A program made the translations under genes and the position numbers. 64,000 nucleotides of DNA from Leptotrichia sp. oral taxon 221 (GTDB taxonomy: Bacteria > Fusobacteriota > Fusobacteriia > Fusobacteriales > Leptotrichiaceae). Where the stretch lies: assembly GCF_018128245.1 (NCBI RefSeq), contig NZ_CP072378.1, positions 1,550,001 through 1,614,000 on the forward strand, in the 5' to 3' direction. Positions 11,332 through 20,191 of this stretch are shown in pieces. Every line of letters starts with the position of its first letter. The stretch's first letter is position 1. The notes beneath the pieces are model-generated. The model was given only the letters and a program-made list of their open reading frames with translations, did not search any database and was not told the DNA's origin.

Positions 11332-11360
11332 ACTATACTACATTTTGAAAAATTTGTCAA
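11332..11360 (-). promoter_or_regulatory. Promoter of hrcA-grpE-dnaK
   Basis: TTGACA (11355-11360) and TATAGT (11332-11337) with a 17-nt spacer, immediately upstream of CIRCE. This is a vegetative sigma-70-type promoter. Confidence 0.9.
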
Positions 11361-11535
11361 CACTTTTTTAAAATTTTTTTAAATTTTTTACAAAAAAACT
11401 AATCATCTTCAAAAACCTTTAAAAATCAACATCCTAAACAACTCTTAAATTTTATTTTTTTTAAAATTAGTAATTTTTATATAATTTTTTATTTATTTTA
11501 ATTTTATACTTCATAATTTAAATACTCACCAAACA

Positions 11536-11567
11536 AAAAAGGATAAGCAAAACCTACCCTTTTTTAA
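11536..11567 (-). terminator. Terminator of gpmI
   Basis: Imperfect stem between AAAAAAGG and CCTTTTTT, with an inner GTAGG/CTTA pairing, ending in T-rich sequence on the minus strand 25 nt beyond the gpmI stop. Confidence 0.65.
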
Positions 11568-11590
11568 AACTATTCAATTTTAATTATTTA

Positions 11591-13126
11591 TTATTTAACA
11601 ATTAAAGTTTCTCCAGTCATTTCAGCAGGTTTTTCAATACCTAATAAATCTAACATTGTTGGTGTTAAATCAGCTAATTTACCGTCTGTTCTTAACTTAA
11701 CGTCTTTCAAGTCATTTGAAATTAAGATGAATGGAACTGGGTTTACAGTATGAGCTGTATGAGGTGCTCCAGTTTCAGGATTTACTAATAAATCAGCATT
11801 TCCATGGTCTGCTGTAATTAATACTGCTCCATCTAATTCCAATACTTTGTTAACAATTTGTCCTGTACAGTTATCTACTGCTTGACAAGCTGCCATTACT
11901 GCTTCTACATTTCCTGTATGTCCAACCATGTCAGGATTTGCGAAGTTTAATATAACTGTGTCAACTTTACCAGTGTTTAATTCTTCGATTAATCTTTCTT
12001 TTACTTTATAAGCACTCATTTCAGGTTGTAAATCATAAGTTGCAACTTTTGGTGAGTCAGATAACAATCTGATTTCTCCTGGATAAGGTTCTTCTTTACC
12101 ACCATTGAAGAAGAATGTAACGTGTGCATATTTTTCAGTTTCAGCTGTTCTTACTTGAGTTAATCCTGCTTTTGAAACTACTTCTCCAAATCCATTTACG
12201 ATTTCTTCAGGTGGATATGCTACTGGTGAAGCAAATGTAATATCATATTGAGCCATTGTAACGAAATTAACTTTAGGATAAACTTTTCTTGTAAATCCTG
12301 TAAATTCAGGGTCAACAAATGTTCTAGTTAATTGTCTAGCTCTATCAGGTCTAAAGTTTGCGAAGATTACACCGTCTCCATCTTTAATTAATCCATTGTC
12401 TTTTGAACCAATTTTTGCTGGTTTTACAAATTCATCTGTAATTCCTTCTGCATAAGAATTTTTGATAGCTTCTTCAGCTGTAGCTGCTACATTTCCTTCT
12501 CCTAAAGTCAATGCATTGTAAGCTAATTCTACTCTATCCCAGTTATTATCTCTATCCATTGCGTAGTATCTTCCAACTATTGTTGCAATTTTACCAGCAC
12601 CTAAATCATCTAATGCTTTTTGTAATTGTGCTAAGTATTCCACTCCACTTTCAGGCGCAGTGTCTCTTCCATCCATAATTGCATGAATGTAAATTTCAGT
12701 TAATCCTTTTTTCTTAGCCATGTCAACTAATCCGATTAAATGGTCAATGTGGCAGTGAACTCCACCATCTGAAGTCAATCCAGTGATATGTAATGCTTTT
12801 CCATTAGCTTTTGTTGTTTCCATAACATCTGACAATACTTTATTTTCTAAAATTGTTCCTTCTTTAATTGCTTTAGAAATTTTTGGTAACATTTGATAAA
12901 CTATTCTTCCAGCACCAATATTTGTATGTCCAACTTCTGAGTTCCCAAATTGCCCTTCTGGTAATCCTACAAACTCTCCGTCTGCTCTTAATTCAGTGAA
13001 TGGGTATTCTTTAACGTATTTGTTAAAATTTATTGGATTAGCCAATTTTACTCCATCAACTTCGTCATTGTGGTGGTTCATTCCCCAACCGTCTAAAATT
13101 ATTAAAACTACTGGTCTTTTTTTCAT
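11591..13126 (-). CDS. gpmI: 2,3-bisphosphoglycerate-independent phosphoglycerate mutase
   Basis: Interconverts 3- and 2-phosphoglycerate in glycolysis using two metal ions. Alkaline-phosphatase-fold motifs are visible: VLIILDGWGMN at the N terminus, the nucleophilic serine in GNSEVGHTNIGAGR, and ADHGNAD and PHTAHTVNPVPF near the C terminus. I start it at the ATG at 13126, which has a GGAAGGA SD and gives 511 residues, the usual family length. The frame stays open to an earlier ATG at 13144 that overlaps this SD. Confidence 0.97.
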   Translation of the reverse strand: MKKRPVVLIILDGWGMNHHNDEVDGVKLANPINFNKYVKEYPFTELRADGEFVGLPEGQFGNSEVGHTNIGAGRIVYQMLPKISKAIKEGTILENKVLSDVMETTKANGKALHITGLTSDGGVHCHIDHLIGLVDMAKKKGLTEIYIHAIMDGRDTAPESGVEYLAQLQKALDDLGAGKIATIVGRYYAMDRDNNWDRVELAYNALTLGEGNVAATAEEAIKNSYAEGITDEFVKPAKIGSKDNGLIKDGDGVIFANFRPDRARQLTRTFVDPEFTGFTRKVYPKVNFVTMAQYDITFASPVAYPPEEIVNGFGEVVSKAGLTQVRTAETEKYAHVTFFFNGGKEEPYPGEIRLLSDSPKVATYDLQPEMSAYKVKERLIEELNTGKVDTVILNFANPDMVGHTGNVEAVMAACQAVDNCTGQIVNKVLELDGAVLITADHGNADLLVNPETGAPHTAHTVNPVPFILISNDLKDVKLRTDGKLADLTPTMLDLLGIEKPAEMTGETLIVK

Positions 13127-13241
13127 TCTAGTTCTTCCTTCCATTTATATTATTAATTACCTGTACATTATACAAATTTTTTAATAATTTATCAAGAAAT
13201 TTTATACTTTTTTAAAAAAATATTTCAAAAATGTTTGTCTA

Positions 13242-13269
13242 TTGACTAAAAATAAAATCAATGTATAAT
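13242..13269 (+). promoter_or_regulatory. Promoter of nagB-nagA
   Basis: TTGACT (13242-13247) and TATAAT (13264-13269) with a 16-nt spacer. Two copies of TTGGAAAT follow, around 13274 and 13296, between the promoter and the gene. They could be regulator contacts. Confidence 0.75.
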
Positions 13270-13338
13270 TAAAATTGGAAATGTTTACTTTCTTTTTGGA
13301 AATAAACGACTATCTTGTCTAAGAAAGGAAATTTAATT

Positions 13339-14169
13339 ATGAGAGTTATTATTTTAAAAAATAGCAACGAAACAGCAAAATGGAGCGCTTATCGAATTGC
13401 AAAAGAAATGTTAAAATTCAAGCCAACTCCTGAAAAACCTTTTGTTTTAGGTCTACCTACTGGCTCTACACCTTTAAAAACATACAAAGAATTAATCAAT
13501 TTATATAACGAAGGAATTATTTCATTTGAAAATGTTATTACATTTAATATGGATGAATATGTAGGTTTATCGCCTGATAACGAACAAAGTTATCACTACT
13601 TTATGCACGAACATTTTTTCAAATTCATCAATATTAAACCAGAAAATATTAATATTCCAAATGGAATGGCAACTGATTTAGAAGCCGAATGTCAAAGATA
13701 CGAAGATAAAATAAAATCAGTTGGAGGAATAACTCTGTTTTTAAGCGGAGTTGGAGAAGACGGACACATTGCCTTTAACGAACCAGGATCTTCGCTAAGT
13801 TCACGAACTCGTAGTAAAGAACTTACACATGACACAATTTTAGCAAATTCTAGATTTTTTGACCATGATGTTGAAAAAGTTCCAAAATTAGCTTTAACCG
13901 TTGGAGTTGGAACACTTTTAGATTCGAAAGAAATTTTGACTATCATTAACGGATACAAAAAATCACAAGCCGCTTATTACGGAATTGAAGGAAGTGTTAC
14001 TCAAATGTGGACTATTTCTGCATTACAACTACATCGAAAAGCTCTTTTAATCGTTGACGAAGACGCCGTTTCTGATTTAAAAGTAAAAACTTATAGATAT
14101 TTTAAAGATATTGAATCAAAAAATATTGATTTAGAAAAAATGAAAGAAGAATTATTGACTTTTAAATAA
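13339..14169 (+). CDS. nagB: Glucosamine-6-phosphate deaminase
   Basis: Converts glucosamine 6-phosphate to fructose 6-phosphate and ammonia. Family motifs: GLPTGSTPLKTYKELI (phosphate binding), FNMDEYVGL with the catalytic aspartate, and LSGVGEDGHIAFNEPGSS. The ATG at 13339 has an AGAAAGGA SD; an in-frame TTG 24 nt upstream lacks one. The product has 276 residues, slightly longer than typical. It forms an operon with nagA 26 nt downstream, which together recover amino sugars for glycolysis. Confidence 0.97.
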   Translation: MRVIILKNSNETAKWSAYRIAKEMLKFKPTPEKPFVLGLPTGSTPLKTYKELINLYNEGIISFENVITFNMDEYVGLSPDNEQSYHYFMHEHFFKFINIKPENINIPNGMATDLEAECQRYEDKIKSVGGITLFLSGVGEDGHIAFNEPGSSLSSRTRSKELTHDTILANSRFFDHDVEKVPKLALTVGVGTLLDSKEILTIINGYKKSQAAYYGIEGSVTQMWTISALQLHRKALLIVDEDAVSDLKVKTYRYFKDIESKNIDLEKMKEELLTFK

Positions 14170-14195
14170 AATTAATAATATGAGAGGAAAATAAA

Positions 14196-15344
14196 ATGAT
14201 TATAAAAAATGCAATAATTTTTGATGGAGAAAAATTTATAGACAAAAATACTGTTCTCATCGAAGATAAAACTATAAAAAAAATTTTAAATGAAAATGAA
14301 TTATCACAAAAAGAAATTTCTGACAATGAAATCATAGACATTCAAGGAATGGTTTTGTCACCAGGATTTATTGATTTGCAGTTAAACGGATGTGGCGGTG
14401 TATTATTCAATGATGATACGTCTGAAAACGCATTAAAAATTATGAATGAAACTAACAAAAAATTTGGTTGTACATCATTTTTACCAACATTAATCACTTC
14501 TCCTGATAATAAAATTCTTAACGCTCTAGAAGTTTTGAAAAATATCGATAATCCAGAAAAAATCGGTGTTTTGGGACTTCACATTGAAGGGCCTTACATA
14601 AGTGTTGAAAAAAAAGGAATTCATAGACCTGAATACATTAGAATTTTGTCAGATGAAATTATACAAAAAATTGCAGATTCTGGAAAAGAAATCACTCGAT
14701 TAATTACGATTGCACCAGAAAAAGCGAAAATTGAACATTTGAAAACTTTGAGAAAAGCTGGAATCAAAATAAATATGGGACATTCAAATGCTACTTATGA
14801 CCAATGTCTTGAAAAAAAAGAATACTACGATGGAGGAACACACTTATATAATGCAATGAGTCCACTAGAATCGAGAAATCCTGGACTTGTCGGTTTCCTA
14901 TTTAACGATAATGAATTAAGTGCTGGAATAATTGTGGATGGTTTTCACTCAGAATTTTCTGCTGTCGAAATTGCAAAAAAAATAATGAAAAATCGATTGT
15001 ATCTAATTACTGATGCTGTAAGCCCTGCTGGAACAACTGGCATGAAAGAATTTATGTTTGAAGGAAATCGTGTTTTATATCAAAATGGTAAATGTATTTC
15101 TCCCGAAGGAACACTTGGCGGATCAGCTCTTGTAATGATTGACGGAGTTAAAAATTTAGTTCAAAAAGTCAATCAACCTTTAGAAGAAGCATTAAGAATG
15201 GCAACTTCCTATCCAGCAAAATTTATTTCTGTAGAAGAAAGATACGGATACATAAAAGAAGGATTTATCGCCGATTTAACATATTTTGATGATAATTTTA
15301 AAATTAAAGGAACTATTTCAAAAGGAAATCTACAAACTTACTAA
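14196..15344 (+). CDS. nagA: N-acetylglucosamine-6-phosphate deacetylase
   Basis: Removes acetate from N-acetylglucosamine 6-phosphate to give the NagB substrate. It belongs to the amidohydrolase superfamily. Metal and active-site motifs seen: GFIDLQLNGCGG, LHIEGPYIS, MGHSNATYDQ, HLYNAMSPL and LITDAVSPAGT with the catalytic aspartate. The length of 382 residues is standard. The SD is GAGAGGA. It is co-transcribed with nagB. Confidence 0.97.
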   Translation: MIIKNAIIFDGEKFIDKNTVLIEDKTIKKILNENELSQKEISDNEIIDIQGMVLSPGFIDLQLNGCGGVLFNDDTSENALKIMNETNKKFGCTSFLPTLITSPDNKILNALEVLKNIDNPEKIGVLGLHIEGPYISVEKKGIHRPEYIRILSDEIIQKIADSGKEITRLITIAPEKAKIEHLKTLRKAGIKINMGHSNATYDQCLEKKEYYDGGTHLYNAMSPLESRNPGLVGFLFNDNELSAGIIVDGFHSEFSAVEIAKKIMKNRLYLITDAVSPAGTTGMKEFMFEGNRVLYQNGKCISPEGTLGGSALVMIDGVKNLVQKVNQPLEEALRMATSYPAKFISVEERYGYIKEGFIADLTYFDDNFKIKGTISKGNLQTY

Positions 15345-15408
15345 AATTATCAAAAAATTGTATTTTTACCTTTCATTTAAACAAAAAAATATGATATAAT
15401 TACTTTGA

Positions 15409-15429
15409 GAAACAAAATAATTTTGTTTC
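15409..15429 (+). promoter_or_regulatory. Perfect palindrome in the leader of the Crp/Fnr gene
   Basis: Arms GAAACAAAAT and ATTTTGTTTC around a single central A, placed between a TATAAT hexamer (15395-15400) and the ribosome site. The position suits an operator, possibly for autoregulation by the Crp/Fnr protein it precedes. The same AAACAAAAT core recurs in a dyad upstream of the acyl-CoA dehydrogenase gene at 25251-25286. Confidence 0.5.
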
Positions 15430-15451
15430 CTTTTGAATGAAAGGAGAAAAA

Positions 15452-16114
15452 ATGAAGATAAATAACTTCTATCGTTTATTAAAAAATATCGGTATTTTTC
15501 GAACATTTAATGAGAAACAAATTGAGAATATTTTTAGTAAAATTCATTATCAAATAAAAGATTATCCTAAAAATGAATTAGTTTTTTTTCGAGGTGACAC
15601 TATTAATCATATAATTATTATTTTGGAAGGACTTTGCAAAGGAGAAATGCAAAAGCTGAATGGCGATTCAATTGTGATTGATTACATTCCTTCACAGCAA
15701 ATTGTCGCTCCTGCCTTTATTTTTGGCGATGTAAGCACTTTCCCCGTTGATTTAATCACTGTTGAAAAAACAAAATTGCTTTTTTTAGACAAAAATGATT
15801 TTTTAGAACTTTTACAAACTGATAAAACCCTTTTAATAAATTTTATCAACGAAATTTCCAACAAAGGACAATTACTATCAAAAAGAATTTGGTTTAATTT
15901 TACAAACAAAACTATCACAGAAAAAATTATTAGCTATGTCAAACAAAATCAAAAAAATGGAATTATCACTTTTTATCCAAATATTTCTGAACTTGCAAAA
16001 AAATTTGAAATTACACGACCTTCTTTATCTCGTGAAATTTCTTCACTTTGTAATAAAGGATTTTTGACGAAAATTAGTAATAATCAGTATCGTGTTGATT
16101 TATCTGTGATATAA
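15452..16114 (+). CDS. Crp/Fnr-family transcriptional regulator
   Basis: 220 residues. The N-terminal half is a cyclic-nucleotide-binding-type beta barrel (NELVFFRGDTINHIIIILEG). The C-terminal half is a winged helix (NISELAKKFEITRPSLSREI) with the recognition helix near residues 190-205. There is no N-terminal Cys cluster like that of FNR, so an iron-sulphur oxygen sensor is unlikely, and the ligand is unknown. I start it at the ATG at 15452, which has an AAAGGAG SD; an ATG 15 nt upstream precedes that SD. It may regulate the adjacent nag genes or msrB, but no site shows this. Confidence 0.88.
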   Translation: MKINNFYRLLKNIGIFRTFNEKQIENIFSKIHYQIKDYPKNELVFFRGDTINHIIIILEGLCKGEMQKLNGDSIVIDYIPSQQIVAPAFIFGDVSTFPVDLITVEKTKLLFLDKNDFLELLQTDKTLLINFINEISNKGQLLSKRIWFNFTNKTITEKIISYVKQNQKNGIITFYPNISELAKKFEITRPSLSREISSLCNKGFLTKISNNQYRVDLSVI

Positions 16115-16210
16115 AAAAAGTTCATATAAATTTACAATATTGTTTATATAAAATCAGTTATACTAAGTTAAATATTACTTAACAAAATTTACCAAATTTT
16201 AGGAGGATTT

Positions 16211-16669
16211 ATGAAAAAAGATTATGAAAAAAAATACACTACCGAAGAACTAAAAGAAAAATTAACACCTGAACAATTTGAAGTGACACAAAACGAAGGA
16301 ACTGAAGCACCCTTCAAAAACGAATATTGGGATAATACAGAAAAAGGACTTTACGTAGACATTGTTTCTGGCGAACCTCTATTCACTTCAATGCAAAAAT
16401 TTGAATCAAGTTGTGGATGGCCAAGTTTTGACGCTACAATTAATCAAGAAAATATGATTTATAAAGAAGATAACAAACTTTCTAGAACTCGTACTGAAGT
16501 TAGAACAAAAAGAAGCGATATTCATTTAGGTCATATTTTCAACGACGGACCAACTGAAACAGGAATGAGATTTTGTATGAATTCTGCTGCCTTGAGATTT
16601 ATTCCATTTGAAGATTTGGAAAAAGAAGGGTATTCAGACTATATTTATTTATTTGAAAATGAAAAATAA
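16211..16669 (+). CDS. msrB: Peptide-methionine (R)-S-oxide reductase
   Basis: Repairs oxidised methionine (R form) in proteins. The SelR domain spans nearly all of the 152 residues. The catalytic cysteine is in MRFCMNSAALRF (near residue 128), the probable recycling cysteine in SSCGWPSF (near 67), and the HLGHIFNDGP substrate motif is present. The two CxxC zinc-binding pairs found in many MsrB proteins are absent, so this is the zinc-free type. No MsrA domain is fused to it. The SD is AGGAGG. Confidence 0.96.
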   Translation: MKKDYEKKYTTEELKEKLTPEQFEVTQNEGTEAPFKNEYWDNTEKGLYVDIVSGEPLFTSMQKFESSCGWPSFDATINQENMIYKEDNKLSRTRTEVRTKRSDIHLGHIFNDGPTETGMRFCMNSAALRFIPFEDLEKEGYSDYIYLFENEK

Positions 16670-16705
16670 TTTTTGATTTTTAAAAACAAACATATTTTTA
16701 AATTT

Positions 16706-16752
16706 AAGAGTAAAATTTTTAAAGTTCAATTTAAAATTTCTACTCTTTTTTT
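16706..16752 (+). terminator. Terminator of msrB
   Basis: Stem AGAGTA-AATTTT / AAATTT-TACTCT with about 20 nt between the arms, followed by seven T. Confidence 0.8.
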
Positions 16753-16800
16753 ATATAAATTTTTACATAAAAAAAATCCAATCTACCGTTCTAACTTAAT

Positions 16801-16925
16801 TTTTGGTTGCCTGTAAATGTTACAGGTGGTAGTTATTTTCACAAAACAGCACAGAATCCGTGCAAAGCTAATGCCGCCGTGATTGACCTGAATCTCTTTT
16901 GTAAAGTGATAACCCCATTAAAAAA
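16801..16925 (+). ncRNA. Candidate structured RNA (cobalamin-riboswitch-like layout, unassigned)
   Basis: A GC-richer island in AT-rich DNA. It has an outer pairing of GGTT (near 16804) with AACC (near 16915), a perfect hairpin CCTGTAA-ATG-TTACAGG, and a second hairpin GCAC-AGAATCC-GTGC. These are followed by unpaired-looking AAAGC and GCCGCCGTGATTG. The order of GGTTGCC, the AATCC loop and GCCGCCGTGA resembles a degenerate cobalamin riboswitch, but the GGGAA core and the B12 box are not recognisable. A short AGAAATTTCT-TTTTA hairpin follows near 16970. The next gene on this strand is 410 nt away. Confidence 0.35.
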
Positions 16926-17333
16926 AGAGTAAAGCCCAAAAATTATATTGTTAGTATCGAATAGACCAGAAATTTCTTTTTATATATGTTTATTTCTTTA
17001 TCTAACCTTCTGTATTATATCCTTTATATCCAAAATTGTCAAACATTTATTTTCTAATTTTTTATAAATTTTCATTTGTAATAATAGTTCTTAAAACAAC
17101 TCTTTAAAAAACAAGCCTTTTTTGGTATAATTAATTTATTGAAAAACAAAATTTTATGTACTTATAAATTTTCAAAAACTTTAGTAGAAATAAATAAAAT
17201 CTGGTAAAACTTGATTTTTTATATAAACAAAAAATGAGTTGTTATTCATTATTTATGGAAATGACTTTTTAAATAAAAATAAAAATCAAAACATAATTAA
17301 CTTACCAAAATTAAAAAGAAAGGAATCTGAACT
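16926..17333 (+). other. AT-rich intergenic region before the YoaK-type gene
   Basis: No coding frame or RNA gene is recognised. A TATAAT hexamer near 17126 could serve a transcript for the downstream membrane protein, but no good -35 element is at the right distance. Confidence 0.4.
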
Positions 17334-18038
17334 ATGAAAAAAATTTTTAACGGAAATAAGCAGCCGTCTGATACTTTTAGATTAACTTTTCTACTAAGTA
17401 TCGTCGGAGGTCTTCTTGATGCTTATACATTTTTAGTACGTGGAAAAGTCCTTGCCAATGCTCAAACAGGAAACATTGTTTATCTGGCTATTTATTTAGG
17501 AGAAAGAAATATTAAAAAAGCTATTTTTTATTTATTTCCTATCCTAGCTTTTGGTGCTGGAATCTTCATTTCAGAAGTTATAAGAGGAAAATTAGCACCT
17601 AAAAATATTGAAAACGAAAATTATTTCCATTGGCGTCAAATTGGAGTATTTATTGAAATTATCATTTTACTTATTGTCGGATTTATCTCTAAAGGAAAAT
17701 GGGATCTTTATGTGAATATTATTGTTTCATTTATCGCCGCAATTCAGTACCAAACATTCAAAAAATCAAATGGAGTTGTCATGGCAACAACAATGTGTAC
17801 TGGGAATTTTAGATCTTCAATGGAACATTTGTATATTTATACAAACACTAAAAACAAAAAGAGTCTACATTTCTTCCTAAAATATATCGGTATGATTCTT
17901 TCATTCATTTTAGGAGGTCTTTTATGTGTTTTTCTAGTTAATTTCTTGAACACAATTAATCAATCAGAAAAAGCTGTTTTAGCAGCAATTCCAATTTTAC
18001 TTTTAGTTTCTTATTTGATGACAAAAAAGAAAATTTAA
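17334..18038 (+). CDS. YoaK-family (DUF1275) membrane protein
   Basis: A 234-residue integral membrane protein with about six hydrophobic segments. Family motifs are visible: LLSIVGGLLDAYTFLVRGKV, ANAQTGNIVYLAI and the central ATTMCTGNFRSSMEHLY. DUF1275 proteins are of unknown function; a transport role is only a guess. The SD is AAAGGAA. It is a single gene with a hairpin terminator after it. Confidence 0.85.
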   Translation: MKKIFNGNKQPSDTFRLTFLLSIVGGLLDAYTFLVRGKVLANAQTGNIVYLAIYLGERNIKKAIFYLFPILAFGAGIFISEVIRGKLAPKNIENENYFHWRQIGVFIEIIILLIVGFISKGKWDLYVNIIVSFIAAIQYQTFKKSNGVVMATTMCTGNFRSSMEHLYIYTNTKNKKSLHFFLKYIGMILSFILGGLLCVFLVNFLNTINQSEKAVLAAIPILLLVSYLMTKKKI

Positions 18039-18051
18039 AATTATATATAAA

Positions 18052-18100
18052 AAGAGAACGTCAATAATTTGTATAGTTTATATAAATTATTAACGTTCTT
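18052..18100. terminator. Bidirectional hairpin between convergent genes
   Basis: Arms GAACGTcAATAATTT (18056-18070) and AAATTATTaACGTTC (18084-18098), 14 of 15 paired. The minus-strand side ends in TTTTTATA. It lies 15 nt beyond the YoaK-type gene and faces the convergent HAD gene. Confidence 0.6.
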
Positions 18101-18152
18101 ATATAACGAGAAAATATTTTCTACTCTCTATTCCGATAAAATTACGGACACT

Positions 18153-18250
18153 TTCGAATATGTAAAAATTTTTGTGTAAACAAAATAGCAAAGTATTGAA
18201 TTTACTGAATTCATCTATTAATTTACACAAAATTATAGACATTCTCACAC
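18153..18250. repeat. Inverted-repeat element, possible miniature transposon or IS remnant
   Basis: Imperfect inverted repeats of about 25 bp (TGTAAAAATTTTTGTGTAAA at 18161-18180; TTTACACAAAATTATAGACA at 18222-18241) flank about 40 bp of non-coding DNA. The TTTACACAAAAT core recalls IS256-family ends. No transposase frame is present. Confidence 0.4.
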
Positions 18251-18314
18251 TTCAAAAATAAAAATTAAACTCAACATTTTCTTTTAATACATCTTTTTAT
18301 TATATCAAACAATC

Positions 18315-18959
18315 TTATTTAATTTCCAAAATATCCGTCAACTTTTCTACAATATACGTAGCTCCAGCCTCTCTTAAATCCTCCTCTGAACCAAATCCAT
18401 AAAGTACTCCAATACTATTTATCCCATTTTTATTAGCTCCAATAATATCAAACTTCGTATCACCAACCATAAAAATTTCGTATTCGTCAGTATTTTCTAT
18501 TTCATTATCTAAAATATATCGAATTATATCAACTTTTTCAGAAAAAGTTCCATCAGCGCTAGATCCTACAACTTTCTCAAAATATTTATCCAATCCAATA
18601 TTTTTTATTATTTCTTTTGCATGTTTATCGTCCTTCGAAGTCGCTACAAACAATTTACATTTACACGATTCACTTAATGTTTTAATCGTCTCTTCCACTC
18701 CTTCGTAAACCTCTATTTCAAACATTCCCTTTTCCGAGTAATATTCCCTAAATACCTCAACCGCCTTTTGAATATCTTTCCCTTCAAAATACAATCCAAA
18801 TGAGTCATGCAAAGGAGGACCAATAAACGACTTTAAAATCTCTTTCGATGGCGTCAAAACACCCATTTTCTCAAACGCATAATCAAAAGAATTCAAAATC
18901 CCTCTACTCGAATTTATAATCGTCCCATCTAAATCTACCAAAAATATTTTCTCTTTCAT
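18315..18959 (-). CDS. HAD-superfamily hydrolase (phosphoglycolate phosphatase-like)
   Basis: 214 residues. Motif I is LVDLDGTIINSS at the N terminus, motif II the VATSK threonine (near residue 105), motif III the lysine of FSEKVDII, and motif IV MVGDTKFDIIGA. An alpha-helical cap lies between motifs I and II, as in Gph, PpaX and pyrophosphatase PpaX-like enzymes. The natural substrate cannot be fixed from sequence; pyrophosphate, phosphoglycolate or a nucleotide are possible. It lies 28 nt downstream of the membrane-protein gene at 18988, so the two may form an operon. Confidence 0.88.
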   Translation of the reverse strand: MKEKIFLVDLDGTIINSSRGILNSFDYAFEKMGVLTPSKEILKSFIGPPLHDSFGLYFEGKDIQKAVEVFREYYSEKGMFEIEVYEGVEETIKTLSESCKCKLFVATSKDDKHAKEIIKNIGLDKYFEKVVGSSADGTFSEKVDIIRYILDNEIENTDEYEIFMVGDTKFDIIGANKNGINSIGVLYGFGSEEDLREAGATYIVEKLTDILEIK

Positions 18960-18987
18960 ATCCTCATCTCCCTCTTTTTTACATTTT

Positions 18988-19731
18988 CTATTTTCCCAAA
19001 ATTGTATAAAAATTATAATCTTTATCTTTAAGTTTTCCCAAAAGAATATCCGGCTTCAAATTACAAACAAAATTTCCTTTTATTACTATCGCTGTAAAAA
19101 AAACCGTCGGATAATCTTTTTTATCTTTTTCCACGTAATCACCTATTGAAACTACTGTTATTTCATCCCCATCCTGATTTTTTAGTATTACCTCAGCCTT
19201 TTGCAAATCATCTATTTCACCAATTTTACCATCTAATAATAATTTCTCAAACCTAGTTTCTTCTAAAATCCAATTTTTTAATAACTCAGTATCTTTAACT
19301 TTTTGATCTTTAAAATAAAAAACTTTTGTATTATAAATCTTCTTACGAATTAAACCAATTCTAACTATATTTAGAAATAAGTTATTTGAAAAAAAATTAA
19401 AATAGAATATTATTACAACTATCAATAAAATACTTTTCTTCAACAGAGATTTTCTTTTCTCTACATTACCTGCCAAATAAATTTTTCTTCTTTTTTCATC
19501 TCGCTCCATAGCTTTTATCTTTAATTTTATAGAATAATATGGAAAATATGCTAACATCACTAAATAAAATACCGTATGACTTACAACATTATTTCCATAA
19601 TATTTTTCAATAAGAAAATTTATTCCCAATATCAAAATTCCTATGATTCTCATTCTTGTTTCATAATCTTTTTCTTTAGCTAGTTCTTTCCATTCCTTCT
19701 CTGTATAAGAAAAAATTTTATTTTTCTTCAT
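18988..19731 (-). CDS. Hypothetical membrane protein
   Basis: 247 residues, not recognised. Predicted membrane segments lie around residues 28-40, 50-66 and 98-118. A highly basic cytoplasmic stretch (KAMERDEKRRKIYLAGNVEK) lies between the second and third. A soluble C-terminal domain of about 120 residues follows. The SD is AGAGGA. No family signature is visible. The base composition matches its neighbours. Confidence 0.65.
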   Translation of the reverse strand: MKKNKIFSYTEKEWKELAKEKDYETRMRIIGILILGINFLIEKYYGNNVVSHTVFYLVMLAYFPYYSIKLKIKAMERDEKRRKIYLAGNVEKRKSLLKKSILLIVVIIFYFNFFSNNLFLNIVRIGLIRKKIYNTKVFYFKDQKVKDTELLKNWILEETRFEKLLLDGKIGEIDDLQKAEVILKNQDGDEITVVSIGDYVEKDKKDYPTVFFTAIVIKGNFVCNLKPDILLGKLKDKDYNFYTILGK

Positions 19732-19870
19732 TTTTTTCCTCTTTCATTAGATAAATTTTAAAATACAATTCTATAATCGCTGAAACTATAAAAATTACTG
19801 TATTTATAATTATTTTTATAAAAAAAAAGAAAGTTTAAAACTCTCATTTACAACAACTTATTTTTAAAAG

Positions 19871-19947
19871 TGGTGCCTAGAAGAAGATTCGAACTTCCGA
19901 CCCTGCGGGTATGAACCGCATGCTCTAGCCAACTGAGCTATCTAGGC
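19871..19947 (-). tRNA. tRNA-Met (CAT), elongator
   Basis: A 77-nt cloverleaf with encoded CCA. Anticodon loop TTCATAC, acceptor GCCTAGA/TCTAGGC, T arm GTTCGAATC. The loop sequence matches elongator Met rather than lysidine-modified Ile. Confidence 0.93.
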
Positions 19948-19952
19948 ATATT

Positions 19953-20029
<77 letters not shown>

Positions 20030-20046
20030 ACATTTATAATTTTGTA

Positions 20047-20133
20047 TGGTGCCTCGGGCCGGACTTGAACCGGCACGGAATTGCTTCCACAGGATTTTAA
20101 GTCCTGTGCGTCTACCGATTTCGCCACCAAGGC
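20047..20133 (-). tRNA. tRNA-Leu (TAA)
   Basis: 87-nt class II tRNA with a long variable arm, anticodon loop CTTAAAA and encoded CCA. It is identical to the two Leu copies in the array at 61.9 and 62.7 kb. It is first in the Leu-fMet-Met operon. Confidence 0.96.
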
Positions 20134-20162
20134 ATACATTAACTTTATTAACTACATAGATG

Positions 20163-20191
20163 ATTATACACTATTATTTTATTTTTGTCAA
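20163..20191 (-). promoter_or_regulatory. Promoter of the Leu-fMet-Met tRNA operon
   Basis: TTGACA (20186-20191) and TATAAT (20163-20168) separated by 17 nt: a full-consensus vegetative promoter about 30 nt before the first tRNA. Confidence 0.92.

Noticed and set aside
16801-16925. Calling the structured segment a T-box or c-di-GMP riboswitch
   Set aside because: The GGTGGTAG word resembles part of a T-box but the CGCG core is missing; the GAAA tetraloop and receptor of c-di-GMP-I are absent.
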